Under the pieces are notes generated by a model. The model was not told the DNA's origin. It ran no database searches and saw nothing but the letters and a program-made list of their open reading frames with translations. Shown piece by piece: positions 28,701-40,700 of a stretch of 64,000 nucleotides of DNA. This stretch comes from Atrichornis clamosus (taxonomy: Eukaryota; Chordata; Aves; Passeriformes; Menuridae). Positions within the stretch are counted from its first letter, which is position 1; every line of letters begins with the position of its first letter. The stretch lies in the NCBI GenBank assembly GCA_013400975.1, contig WBMZ01000239.1:177998-241997 (forward strand), given 5' to 3'. Both the position numbers and the translations under genes were made by a program.

Positions 28701-31700
28701 TTTAGTTTTGTTGCAGTTCTTTCTAGAAAATTTATTTCTTTTATACTGGGAAAGGATGCAAGGATGTGTATGCATCAATTCAGATCCTAAATTGTCAAAC
28801 AAGGTGAAGAGCTGCATGCTGGGACTGGTAGTCTGAGGGAGGCTGTTGCTTTGCAGGAGTGGTGAAAACTCAGATGTGTCTTCATAACAGTTTTTTTCAT
28901 ATTTTCAGTCAAAATAGCACACAGCACTGGGATCCTGAATATGTGCATTTTGTCTCTTCTCTTAGAAGCCGTAAGGACAGTTTGGAAAGCGAGAGCTCAG
29001 CAGCCATCATTCCTCATGAGCTGATCCGCACGAGGCAGCTGGAGAGCGTGCACCTGAAATTTAACCAGGAGTCCGGAGCACTCATTCCCCTCTGTCTAAG
29101 GTGAGTGAAGCCACCCTCCTCCCCAGCTTGTGCTAACGTGCTGCTTTTGCCTTGTGGCATTGTTTCACCATACAGACATGCATGCAATGGGTCTGTAAAG
29201 GCCAGAGCTTAGATATTTTGCCAAAACACATTAGAAACAGATGATTCTTTGCATGATTCTGTGCTCATCATGTTAAGATTGTTTCTCATTCTTTTTACAT
29301 CCTCCAGTGTTTTTTGAGTGCTGAAGCAGGTCGGGGTTAGTGTAGGGAGTTTTTTTATTAGTCTAATGCTAGCAATTCTGTGATAAAGAAGGGTTGTCTT
29401 AACATACTCTGTCAAAGAAATCCCTTAAGTTTTCATTCTCATTCTGCCTTACGGACTCAGATAAGTGGTTGTGCAAAGCCTGTTTGCAGTCAGTTTATGC
29501 ATACAAGTGTGGGTTTTAGACAAATTTTGTCACTTACATGACTGAAGGAGCAACACATTGTGTGCATACTCTACACATGGCCTTTTGAAGGTTCAGGCTG
29601 TGCATATCACCACCTTCTCATTTTCCATAATTTCAGTCAGCACTGTTTTTGAAAATACCTGTGCAAATGTTGTAGTCCTTAACATAAAGATGAACTATCA
29701 GGTTGAGGCAAATGATCATAGGTGATTTAGTTACTTTAACTTAATGAGTTACATGTTGGTAATATCAGAGTTAGCAGCAGCAGGTGCACACGTGCCCGTG
29801 CCTGTTGAGAAACTAAAGGGAAAGTTAACGCAAACATATTTTATTTTACGTCACAAATGGTGAACAGTCTGTCCTGATCAGTTACCACAGCAGATCTGAC
29901 CAGCAGTAACTCATCAAGCAACTGTGACTCTGTTAGGCACTAAATATACTACCTGAAATTTTCCCTCTTGCATGTTAGAAGCCATGCATGTTTGTCACAG
30001 GTGCTCTGAGCCTAAATGCCAGAGCCATGATTTTCCCTTGCATTGGATGAAAAAAAGGGAAGTGATACTGTAGATGGTCATGTATGTGTATTTTCTAGGC
30101 ATTTTCTTAAATAATAGAGGTGACATCTGTCAAACACCAGGGCAATTGATTACTAGGTATTGTCATGGTAGGTAAGGTATACATCAGCACCTCATCATGG
30201 GGATAGGCATGAAGTGGGATTTAGATGTATTGTAGTTCTACAACAAGGCCTTGAGATTAAGGGAGGAGATGAGGGGTAGCTCTCTGCCTCAGAAGGAGGT
30301 TTATGGCCTCCTTCTTGGAGCAAATCATTCATATATTCCTGAAAACTAATAGTTGCTGCCTTCAAAATAGTTTCCCATGGTGGTGGCAGAAACTGTAGTG
30401 ACGTATCTCCATTGTTGTGTGGAATGCTGCGCACGCCCTCTCAACTCATGCACGTATCTTTAATTTCCCAGGGGAAGGCTCTTACACGGACGGCACTTTA
30501 CATACAAAAGTATTACAGGAGATACAGCAATCACGTTTGTATCAACGGGAGTAGAGGGAGCCTTTGCTACAGAGGAGCACCCCTATGCAGCACACGGACC
30601 TTGGTTACAAGTGAGAAAGCCTCCTTCCTGTTTCTCCCCCTTCCTCCTTTACTGTGTCCTAAAAATGATCCTGCTAAGGGCTTATGTTGTTTAAAAGCGT
30701 AACAAACCTGTATTTTATGCTGCAACATCTCTCATAGTTCTTGCATAATATTTTCAGTAATTATGACCTAAAAAAAAAAAGGTGAAATGTTGCTGTTTAT
30801 ATTAATGAAATTCAAATTGATAAGCATTGACTGGGAAATTCAGAAATCATCTGTGAATACAGTAGTGTCCATTTCCTGGAGTCGGTGAACACTTTACTGG
30901 CTGTATTTACTCTTGATTTCTTCCAGAAAGGAATTTGGGGAGGCAGAGTGGAATGACCTAAACAAGAACGGAGCCAGGGCGGAAGAGCTAGAAAGCTGTG
31001 GAACTGTGATCCAGCAGAGCCAAGATCTCAGTTTGACATCATCCCTAATGGGAGAGCAGCACAGAGAGCACTGCTTCTTTCAGTTTTAGCTCTTTCCTAT
31101 TGATTCTTTGACAAAAGCTCGTGGTTGCTTGAAGCACCCACACATTTTTTGCACCCACATGTTTTTGGTGTCACAGATTTTCCCTGGAAAATCCCCATCT
31201 GCTTAGTGTTGAGGGTCAGCCCTAGAGCAGTGATGCACTGATGATATGACAGTGTAGCACTGTTCTACCCTTGAATTTCTCCATCGTTATAAGCATATTG
31301 CAAAAATATAAAAGCTTGGGGGAATGTGCTAATGCGGAAAAGCCCGTTTCTGAGGGACTATGTGTGCAGTACGTCTCTGCCTTTACCATTATTGTGGCAT
31401 TCCTGCCTCCCCTTCTGTTTTGAAGGCAGGAGTTTGTTTCAGCATTGCAGTATTGCATTAGCCTTCCAGTGACTTGTTTTCAAGGCATTCCACAGCCCGC
31501 ATTCATATGTCTGGAGGACATCATACCTTGGAATCTGTATGACTTGTAAAGGAGCTGATCTTGGCCAGAATCATCTCGTGTATAGGGATTTTCAAAGAGC
31601 CTGCATGCTTTGATTGTTCTGACTGGAAAGTGCAATGCTCCTGTAATGATTAACAGCAAAGAGTCAGGTTTAAGGGTGGGTCATTTGCTGTTGGTTCCTG

Positions 31701-34700
31701 TGCTTGCCAACACATGATACACAGGATCTTGTGACTGTGTTAACTCCAAACAAGAGTGTTTGTTTGCATTTACATCACATCTCAAAATGTATTGATGTGT
31801 AGAGTAGTCAAGTAACCTCTAAACAGTGAAGAATGGCAATAATTATGTCACCATTCAGACATGTTAACCCTTACGAACCTGGCTGTTCTCATGCCTGTTA
31901 CTTTGGTGCTGAAAAATATATCAGGTTTTTAGAGCACATGGGATTGAAAGGTGAAGAATTGCTGGCTCAGATGGTAGGGAGAAGCAAGTTCCCTCACTTG
32001 TGTCCTACACAAGGTCAATGTATTGGAACTTCTTGTCTGACATGACCAGCTCTGCTGCTGGCCCCTGCCCTGTCCTGTGTTGACTACAAAGGAGGACAGA
32101 AAGAGAGGCTAAAAGCAGCCTGGGACAACAGGAGTAGCACCCGGTTGTGAGATACATGTGGGAGTGTCTGAGACTCTTGGCTCAGTGGGAGACTTGATCC
32201 GTGCTCAGCCGTCCCTTGTGGTGTTGGGAGCAGGGGAGGGGGAGGTTCATGTGGCTTTGCTTCAGAAGTAAAAGAAGTTGTGGTGCATAAAATTTCCAAG
32301 GAGGCGAAGCTGTGTTTGGTTTAGTCCATTGCAGCCTGAGCTGGCTGAGTTGGCAAGCCCTGCTAAGCTTTCACAGCAAGGCCCAGAGAGGATTTTCCTC
32401 CTCCCTCGCTTGGGACCCCAGGCACAGTGAGGAGATCCAAGGAGAATTGGTGGCTGAAAGCACATTACTGCAATGCAGGGGCTTGTTGCAAAGACAAGTA
32501 AATGAAGGTAACTGTGGAGAAGAGGAAACATGGCAGGCTCTTCTTCCTCTGGACTTTTTCCCTATCTTAGGGGAGAAATAAGAGCCTCAAAAATCCTGGC
32601 CTCAACTCTGCAGCAGCCAGAGACTGAATTCCCTTGAGCCTGAGCTTTGGTGCAGTGAAAGCCCAAACCTGCAGACTAAACACAGTACCTCCTGTTTACA
32701 TCTCGTGGGCTGGAGTGGAGCGTGTCCAAGGTGGGACAGGCTGGAGAGCTGCGGCACAGTCTATCAGCCCCCGCTGCCCGGGCTGAGCAATGAGCTGAGA
32801 GTCGCCGGGCTCCAGTGGAGGGTTAGCAGATGACAGGAGTTTGGCAGGTCCCAGCACCGCTCCTACCAGACAGGTGTCCATATCACCACCGCAGCTGGTA
32901 CTCAGCGGGAATCGTTTTAGCAGTCTCAGCAGAAAAAGCAAGGAGTCATTAGACCACAGAGATTGTACGCCCCATTTCTATCAACAGTCTTTCCAGGTCA
33001 CGTTTGAGGCATGTTAGTAGGGGAAGCCTGTCCTGCTGCTGCCCATGCTCTGGGGATGATTAGATTATTTCATTCTCTAGAGCTGTCAAATTGGCACCTT
33101 TCCCAAGTACTTGGAATTTTTTTTTTCATTTAAGTAACATTTAATTAGTTCTAAGGAGCTAAATTCTATTAAAGGTCTAAGCGTGTTAGGCTGGTTTATT
33201 TCTGAACTCCTTCCACTATGTCATGTATTGTTGAATAGGGAAATTGCTTTAACTCAGAAATGTACAAATATATTCAAGAAGTCCTCCTTGTTAACACTAG
33301 ACTCCTGTTTATATGCTAGTTACTGTGGCAAAGTCTCTGATGTGTAACACTTGAATTAACATTACACATGATCAAAGGCTTCCGCGGTTCTTTCTTCCAC
33401 TCCCCCTTCCCCCAGTGCTGTGACTGCAGAGCCCCCACATTGCCTCTCCTAAGCACCTCTCCTTTCCAAGGGGTAGATGTTCCAGATGCACAGGGAAAGG
33501 CTATGCAGGAGGTGTCTGGCCCCACGTTGGAAGGTTAAGGATGCTGATCATGCAGACAGACTCTGACATAAACTGCCCCACAGTGACATTCGTATTTGTG
33601 GTGGAGCGTCCAAGGTTCTTGGTCCAACGTCTGAGCTGTGCCAAGTGTGCAATTCATCACAGATTGACCTTGTTTATCTCTAAAACATTCCCAAAGCAAG
33701 GTGAGGTTGTGCGTGTTCTCCCTCCCTCCCTTACTTTTGTTCCGACAGATGATAGAGGCACTCTGTTGAAATGTGTTACTGATCAAGCCTGTCCCAATAA
33801 AGTTGCCTGAGCCTTTAATACATATTAATATTATCCTGGGGTAGTTTGTGTCAAAGCCTGTCAGCATGCATCATCCTTTGGGAATTACCATCATTAAGTC
33901 TCCAGTGATGGGAGTCAGGACATGCTTCTGCAAAGCTCCTCCGCTTTTATGTGGAGCTCTCTGCCCGTCTAGCACAAAGCAGGCGTTCTCCACTCCTGCC
34001 TTGCTCACCTGGACTGCTTACTCTCCCCAGAGGGGAGAAGGAGGTTTGTTTAACTCTACCTTTAGATAATTTCTGCTCTTGCTGCTTTAGGCAGTCATTG
34101 TTCTAGGCAAGAAGATGACACTCAAGCCTTTGATCATGTGCAACGTACATGTTACGCATCAGATATTGCTGCAGACTCTGACATCCAAGCCAATACAGTG
34201 CAGTAAAAACAAAACCTATAGTTAAAGAGTCTTCGTTAACTGTAAAATCTGGCACACAGAATTTAAGACATTTCTCTGCACTTTAGCCTTGCCCCTATTA
34301 CACATGTATTTCAATACAATATCTACACGTGTCTTTCAATACAGTATCTAATTGAAGAATCATACGCATTTTTAACAAAGCATGCCTGCCTCATTCACTG
34401 CACAGAAATGCAGTGTGTTTAGGGGATGAATCAGGAGTGTGGACTAAAGTATTGCTTTAAGTGGAAGTCCTCTTGCCTATAGGACTTCCACTTTGTTTGT
34501 TTGTCAGAATTGGAAGGTGTGTAGTGAATAAGGCAGGTAATTGCAGAAAAATCACCATAGTCTTATAGTGAAGCCTGTTAAGTGTTGCCCTGGAGAATTA
34601 GATCCTGTTCCTGCCTCTACTACTCTTTTCTTTCTCAGTGCTATTCCAGCGTCTTGAGCTAAAATGTTCTCACCTGACAAATGAGTTTGTGTTCCTCATA

Positions 34701-37700
34701 TGCTGGATGCCCAGCTCAAGACCTGAGGTCTGATCTGTGTTTCCAGAGGCCGGAGGAGGCCAGGTGGAATTCCTCTGTGGATACCCTGTGCTCTGGAGGG
34801 CTAAGTGAACTGGAAAACAGGGACCTGCAAGTCTTGAGATGGGCACCCACAAGAAGTAGACATTCAGTTTCAGTTTTCTCTTCACTCACTTTCCTATGTC
34901 TGCTCAGAAAAACCTTCTTCCAGTCATTCTGTGAAGGATGTAATGAATTCAGTGCTTGTCAGGCATTCCAACTCCACAGATGAACACCAGAAGCAATTTC
35001 AGGAAAAGATTAAAATTTGTTCTTGCAGGTCAGGAGAGAAAACGGATCTCTCTGGGGCAGGGAGTCAGCCTGGAAGCCGTGGTTGAAGACTCACGTTCAG
35101 CTTTCTGCTCTTGCAGCTTTTCTCTGTGATTTTGTTAAGTCTTAGCCTCCATCCCCCATCTGCTGCATGGAGAGGAGCACTTCGCTGCCTCACAGAAATG
35201 TGAGGCCAAGCACGTTGGAGGCTGAGAGAGTGGTGGACAGTAAGATTAGGTGGTTCCAGTGTTATCCATGCTGGCAGTAGTTGGATGGAGCATACTAAAT
35301 AAAGGGGAAGAGAGTAGGAGAGCATGGGGAAGCAAGTTGAATGATAATGAAAAGAAATGATGACTAATGCTGCGTTCAGTGAGCAGAACCATCCTGAGGA
35401 CTGCGCAGGGCAGAGGTCTTGCAGGAGAAAAACTGCAGGTGATCCTGTGATTACAGATTTGTTTCGCTAGGCAGACGCATGCTGGGGCCAAATTAGCATG
35501 GCACAGTCTCTGTGAAGCAGTTTCCAAAGCTTTGTATGCCCAATATCACTGGTCTCTGATTGCAGAGGGGTTTTTTTCCAGGTAATTCACTTTGATTTCG
35601 GGACTAATCCTGTTAGGCAGGTGGAGGCTATGGATCATTGGCACTTGGCATCCCCCGATTCTCAGCACAAGGTCAGTGTCTCCCGGTGAGCCGAGGAGCT
35701 CACAGCACTGGTGGGGTGTTATCCTCTGGCACCAGGCACTGCTGGGGGACCCTCTTTGCTCGCCTCCCATACCAATAGATTCCCAGTGTCCATCTGACAG
35801 CACACGAATGCTGAGGCTGTGGAAACAGGGTTCTCCAGTCTCCTTGCCCTTTGTGTTGCCTCCAGCTTTGGCATCTGATCTGCCCTTCATCCTGTTTTTC
35901 TGTGTCTCCTTCTTCCCCTCATCCTGGCCCGTCTCTGCTTTCCTCTCCTCCCCTTCATTCAATTTGGCAAATTCCTTCTCCTCCTCCTCCACATGGCCTG
36001 ACTTCCAGCAGAAATACTGAGAGCACTGTAGTTTCCCTGCCATTAGTCCTGATGTGCCTGGTGACACAGCAGTCCCATACCTGTCAGAGGACTCATCAGA
36101 GGGAAAATCACTCCTTAGCTACCTCTGCCCTATGTTTGGGGCAGAGCTGCCTTAGGCTGGGACATACTCAATGAAGAAGGGCTCTTCAGTACAACTTTCT
36201 GCATTTCTCGTAAAGGCTGTGGACAGACAGTATTTTCAGAGACTTCTGACCTAGCAGAGCATTTTCATGATCAGGAGGAAGACTTTCCCTTGTCCTCCAG
36301 AGCACTTGTTTGCTAATCTTCATAGCCCTCCTCATAAGGGGTAGTTGTTGTGCCAACAAAATGATTGTATGCATTTGCTAGAACTATCAAAATACACTTT
36401 TTCCAAAATACCTCTCCCAATTCCTTTTTCCCTAAAAACCCTTAGAAAAAAATCGAAAACAAGGCATCCAGCATGGAAAAATAAGTTGAGGCTTAGGACA
36501 GCAAGGTCAAACCTCTCATAGAAAATGTTAAATGTGCCTGTAGGCAGGATAGGTACATGGAAGCCGTGGGAAGCATCCAGCATGCAGGAGCTATCAACAT
36601 GTGCTATCTATGCTGGCAGTCACAGCAGAGGGGGGATTATTGTGAGCAGGGTCATGGGGGACAATCCATTCTTTTGGTTTGGCAACCTAAGTGAAAAATC
36701 TGGGAAAGAAGATCAGACTGAGTCCAATCTTTAAATATTTTCAGTTTTTCTTGCTGAAACAAAAGTCTTAAAAGAGACCAAAAGCTGAAAGAAAATCCTT
36801 TTATGTTGAATGAAACCAGAAATAAGAAAGTTTTTTTCAATAAAAACAGGGGAAAAAATCTAGTTTTGCAGAATAGGTCTGGAGTTGTTAGAAGTTTGCC
36901 TTCTCTAATCAATATTTGAGGGATATAACACTTGTGTAGGATATGAGAAAGTCATCTTTTATTTCTTTCCTTTAATTTGAACCCCTATTTCTACTTCTCT
37001 GCATTATGGGCACCACAATTATAGGGTATTTTGGTTCTTCCTCAGCTCATCCAGTTGGAGTTGTTCCACATCATATAAAACACTGAATTAGTCACAGAGT
37101 GCACAAGAGAATGACTCTGTTCCGGTGGAGTCAGGACATTCCCCTGGAAATGAGCACATCTGGTTCTTCTCTCTGCTAGACCACATGTTAAATCATTTAT
37201 GCACATTGGCATAATGGCAGCAGCAGAGGTTCAAAGCAATGTTTGAAAGAGCTACTCTGATGCTCGAGATGCTCACTTGTAAGTGGTAGTTATGGGTTGT
37301 GTCCTCTCTTGAAGAGATACGATTGATTTTTGGTCTCCCCACACTTGAATAGATGTGTTATTCCTAGTATGGTGAGTTTAAGGACAACACCCATAAGCTG
37401 GTTTAAGTAATGTACAACTGCAGCCTGCTCTTCTCCAAAGCAGTTTTAGGCGTCTACTCATGAATCTTTTGGGTGGCTTCCCTCAGACTCTTGAGCAGGT
37501 CTTGGAAATCCAAGCTTATAATTTTCCAGTAAGTTTACTGTGTTCCCCAAACACTCCCCAAAACCTCCCTTAGTGTTCTTCTCCCTCCCAGCTGAATGAG
37601 ACACAGGGGGACACCTAGACCAGGCTAGAAATGCACCGTTAGAACATCATGATCCTCCTGATGTCAGCTCTCCTGCAGCATGTTCTCTAGTACTTTGTCC

Positions 37701-40700
37701 ATGCTAGTTTTAAATGAGTCAAGTTCTTTCATACTTCTTAATCTGACTGACTGTCTATCCTGCCATCTAATGCCCCTCCCTTGCCACTCAAACTACATTT
37801 TGGCTACTTTGTGTAGGTTTTCTTCCACCCACTTAGCGCATTCCTTGAAATGCCTGTTCTTCCTTTGCTTATTCTCTGTGAAAGAATTGGAATTGCCTGT
37901 TGTCTTGGCTCCCTTGTCAGCCTTTTCCCCAGCTGAGCCAAATTTTATGTATTGAATCAAAGAAGCCTTGTCTGCCTGACAGATCTCCTCAGTCTGGGCT
38001 CTAAGGAGCTCTGGTCCTCAGGATCAGCCTTGTGATTGGGAATGTCATGGTAAGATCCCACAAGGTCAAAATCTTTCAGTGTCATCCTATACTTCCTCTT
38101 CTGGGATTGTAACATCATGGTGTGAAGCAATAGGGTCCCTGAGGCATCTGTGTGTGAATGTTTCTCCTTTACAAGGAGGGTTGTGAATCTCCTGGAAGAT
38201 CAACAGTGGAATTTCCCATCAGAGGTGTTTGATGCAATACTGGTACCTTTGAGGCTGTAATGAGAGCTGTGGTGGATTCAGGCAGCAAAGTGGCCTCTTC
38301 AGTGTCAGGGCTGGGCCTGACGTAGAACAATGACGTGCCCTGAACCACGCACAGTCTGAGCAAAGCAGTGCAAAGAAGGCCAGGTCAAGGGGAGAGCAGA
38401 GAGTTGGGCTGGGGGGTGCCTGTGGCACAAAACATGGTATATCAGGGGATTTTGTTGGTAGGAATTTCAGTGGGAAAGGCTGGTACACTTTAGCTTCACT
38501 TTTTGCTGTGCTGCCAACAAGAATTAAGCTGAAACATTTTCAGGGCAAAGAACTCCTAAAAGTTGCTGGGTATTTGCAGATGTAACAGATGATGTGGCTT
38601 AGGATACAACTGTTCCACCCTTTGCAGGCATAGCACCTGATGGATGAACAGTTTCTTAGAAATGTTGGTGTGGTTTACATAGGGGTTTATTGCAATGTGT
38701 CCCCACCTTCTCTGGCTGGGTTGTACGAGCCAGTTCTGTACTAAGTCCAGAACTAATAAAACATGGTTTCCTTTCTTTGACAAACCTGCTAGAAAAGCAA
38801 GTGGCAGTGTTTAATGCAAACAAAGCACTAGGGCAAAGTGTGTGATTGATTTTTTCCTAGGTAGGCAAGAAAATGGAGTATTATTAGTAAAAGCATCTCT
38901 GCTTCATTGTAGCTGGGTCATTTGCTTGTGTCTTGCCCTGGACAAAGCATGTTTCCTTAAGTTGGGCAGAGCTGCAGCTCAATTCATAGCTCAGCCTCTG
39001 AGAGTCTTCCTTGATCAAAGTCTTGCCAGCTGTGCCAGGCATTCAACATTAGTGTGACCTCTGTCCCCAGCAGTCTTTCCTGAGCTGAGAATTTCAATCC
39101 CTCATGGCAGTGTTGAACCCTGTAGTGAGAGATGGGGTGTTAACTGTGGGTTGGTACCTGTAAGCTGATTATAAAGTCTTTAATGTTTTACTAAGCACCA
39201 GTAGCTTTCAAAGTCAGCCAAACTCATCTGGAGCCCCATGATCTCATGTACGCTTTTAGATTTCACCTGTTCTCATGCCTTGCAGCCATGTACCTGTAAC
39301 AAGTCACGATACAGATTTCTCAGCCAGCTGTGGGTATGAAAGCTTCAACACCGAAAGCATCGACCCAAACTCATTCAGGTGACCCATAGGTGAGCCCTGT
39401 AGGTGACAAGTAGATTTCAGCAAGCTCAGGTGAGTCTTGCCACGAGAGGGAGACAGCATGTGTTTCCTGAGCACATGCACTTGAACGAGACAGCCTAGCC
39501 CGCTGTTCTGTAACATGTCTGGACACGTGCAGCTGTTAGTGAAGTGGTGAGAACCCAAACCTCGGGCCTCGGTTGTGCGGTAGGTACCTGTGATAGAAAA
39601 CAGGGACTTATCTTCTGGCTAGTTACCATCTCCCAAGCATCTGTAGCATGACTAAGTGCCACAAAACACACAGCAAATGGAATCCAGATCTGCTGGCAAT
39701 GGGATAGCACGTGTCCAGGTCTCTCTAGGTCAGGTCTGGTAGATCCTGGTGCAAGCAGGGCAGTGCAGGACCCAAGGAGATGTTTCGTATACCCACAGCT
39801 GGCTGGTGGGGCTGTTCAGTGTTCCTACTGCAAACAGCCATTGCAAAGGCTGAGCTGCACCCTGTGACCAGCTTTGGCAGACTGAGTGTTTGCACAGGGC
39901 TGTGAAAACACAGCGCTGCGAGCACCGGGCTGCTGCGGCACCCGGGACACCCGCTCAGGACTGCTCCTTTGCTTCCTCAGCACCAGCCGAGAGATTTCAT
40001 GGGAGAGAAGGCTTGTTCAGTGCACATGGGATAGCTTCGTTTGCCCTCCAGATTGCATTGGCTTTTCCCATGGTTGCAGCACAACAGTGGGACTCTGTTT
40101 TCCTCTGGGAAGGGAATAAGCTGCTTCATCATTGTGATCTCTGTGCAGTGTCCTGTTGATAAGATCAGTCAACAGCATCAGAGGAAAACTCTGGATTCAG
40201 GTCTGAAGTAGAGAGTGAATGGGGCCTATTTGTTTAATTTCAGCTTCTAAGGTTTAAATCCCAGAGGAAATTAAATTAGGTGCCTAGAGCAATGGCAGTC
40301 TGTCATGTTTATTTGCTGGGAATGTCACCTTTAATATCATGCACATAGAACGTGTGTGTGTTAATGTAATGGGGTATCATACTGTGCAGGAGCAGGCATG
40401 CTACAAGAACTGGAAATGTGAAATATTGTGAGTGAGGGGCGCTGAGATAGGATTGGATTTATTCTCATCTTTCTCTGTAAGACATTCACCAGCACGAAGG
40501 AGGTTTTGCTGATTGCAGGTGGGGATGGCAGCCTGATCTATGAGCACAAGCCTTAGTGCTCTTGGGCCATTTTGATTGGGCTACTTCTGACAGGAGAAAT
40601 CTTGTCTGGACGCGAATCCAGGATGGCAACACTTCTTGCTTCCAAACCCTCTTAAGCAGTTGGTGTGATGCCGGCACACACCTTCCCCCTGCGTCCTCAG

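Larger units (their letters stand above)
18431..28965 (+). other. SUFU: SUFU intron 8
   Basis: This 10535-bp intron runs from GTGAG to TTCTCTTAG. It contains three decayed MIR-like SINE fragments (20965-21115 plus; 22400-22515 minus; 23965-24125 minus) and a perfect 12-bp hairpin at 26156-26199. It also has an AT-rich, gene-free block at 25340-26660 that looks like possible conserved noncoding DNA. A 276-codon antisense open frame at 22886-23716 is described among the findings and is not called as a gene. Confidence 0.92.

Noticed and set aside
35546..36067. Lys/Glu-rich 173-codon minus-strand open frame in intron 10
   Set aside because: Its charged segment is simply the complement of a pyrimidine-rich tract at about 35880-35995; no homology is recognised.
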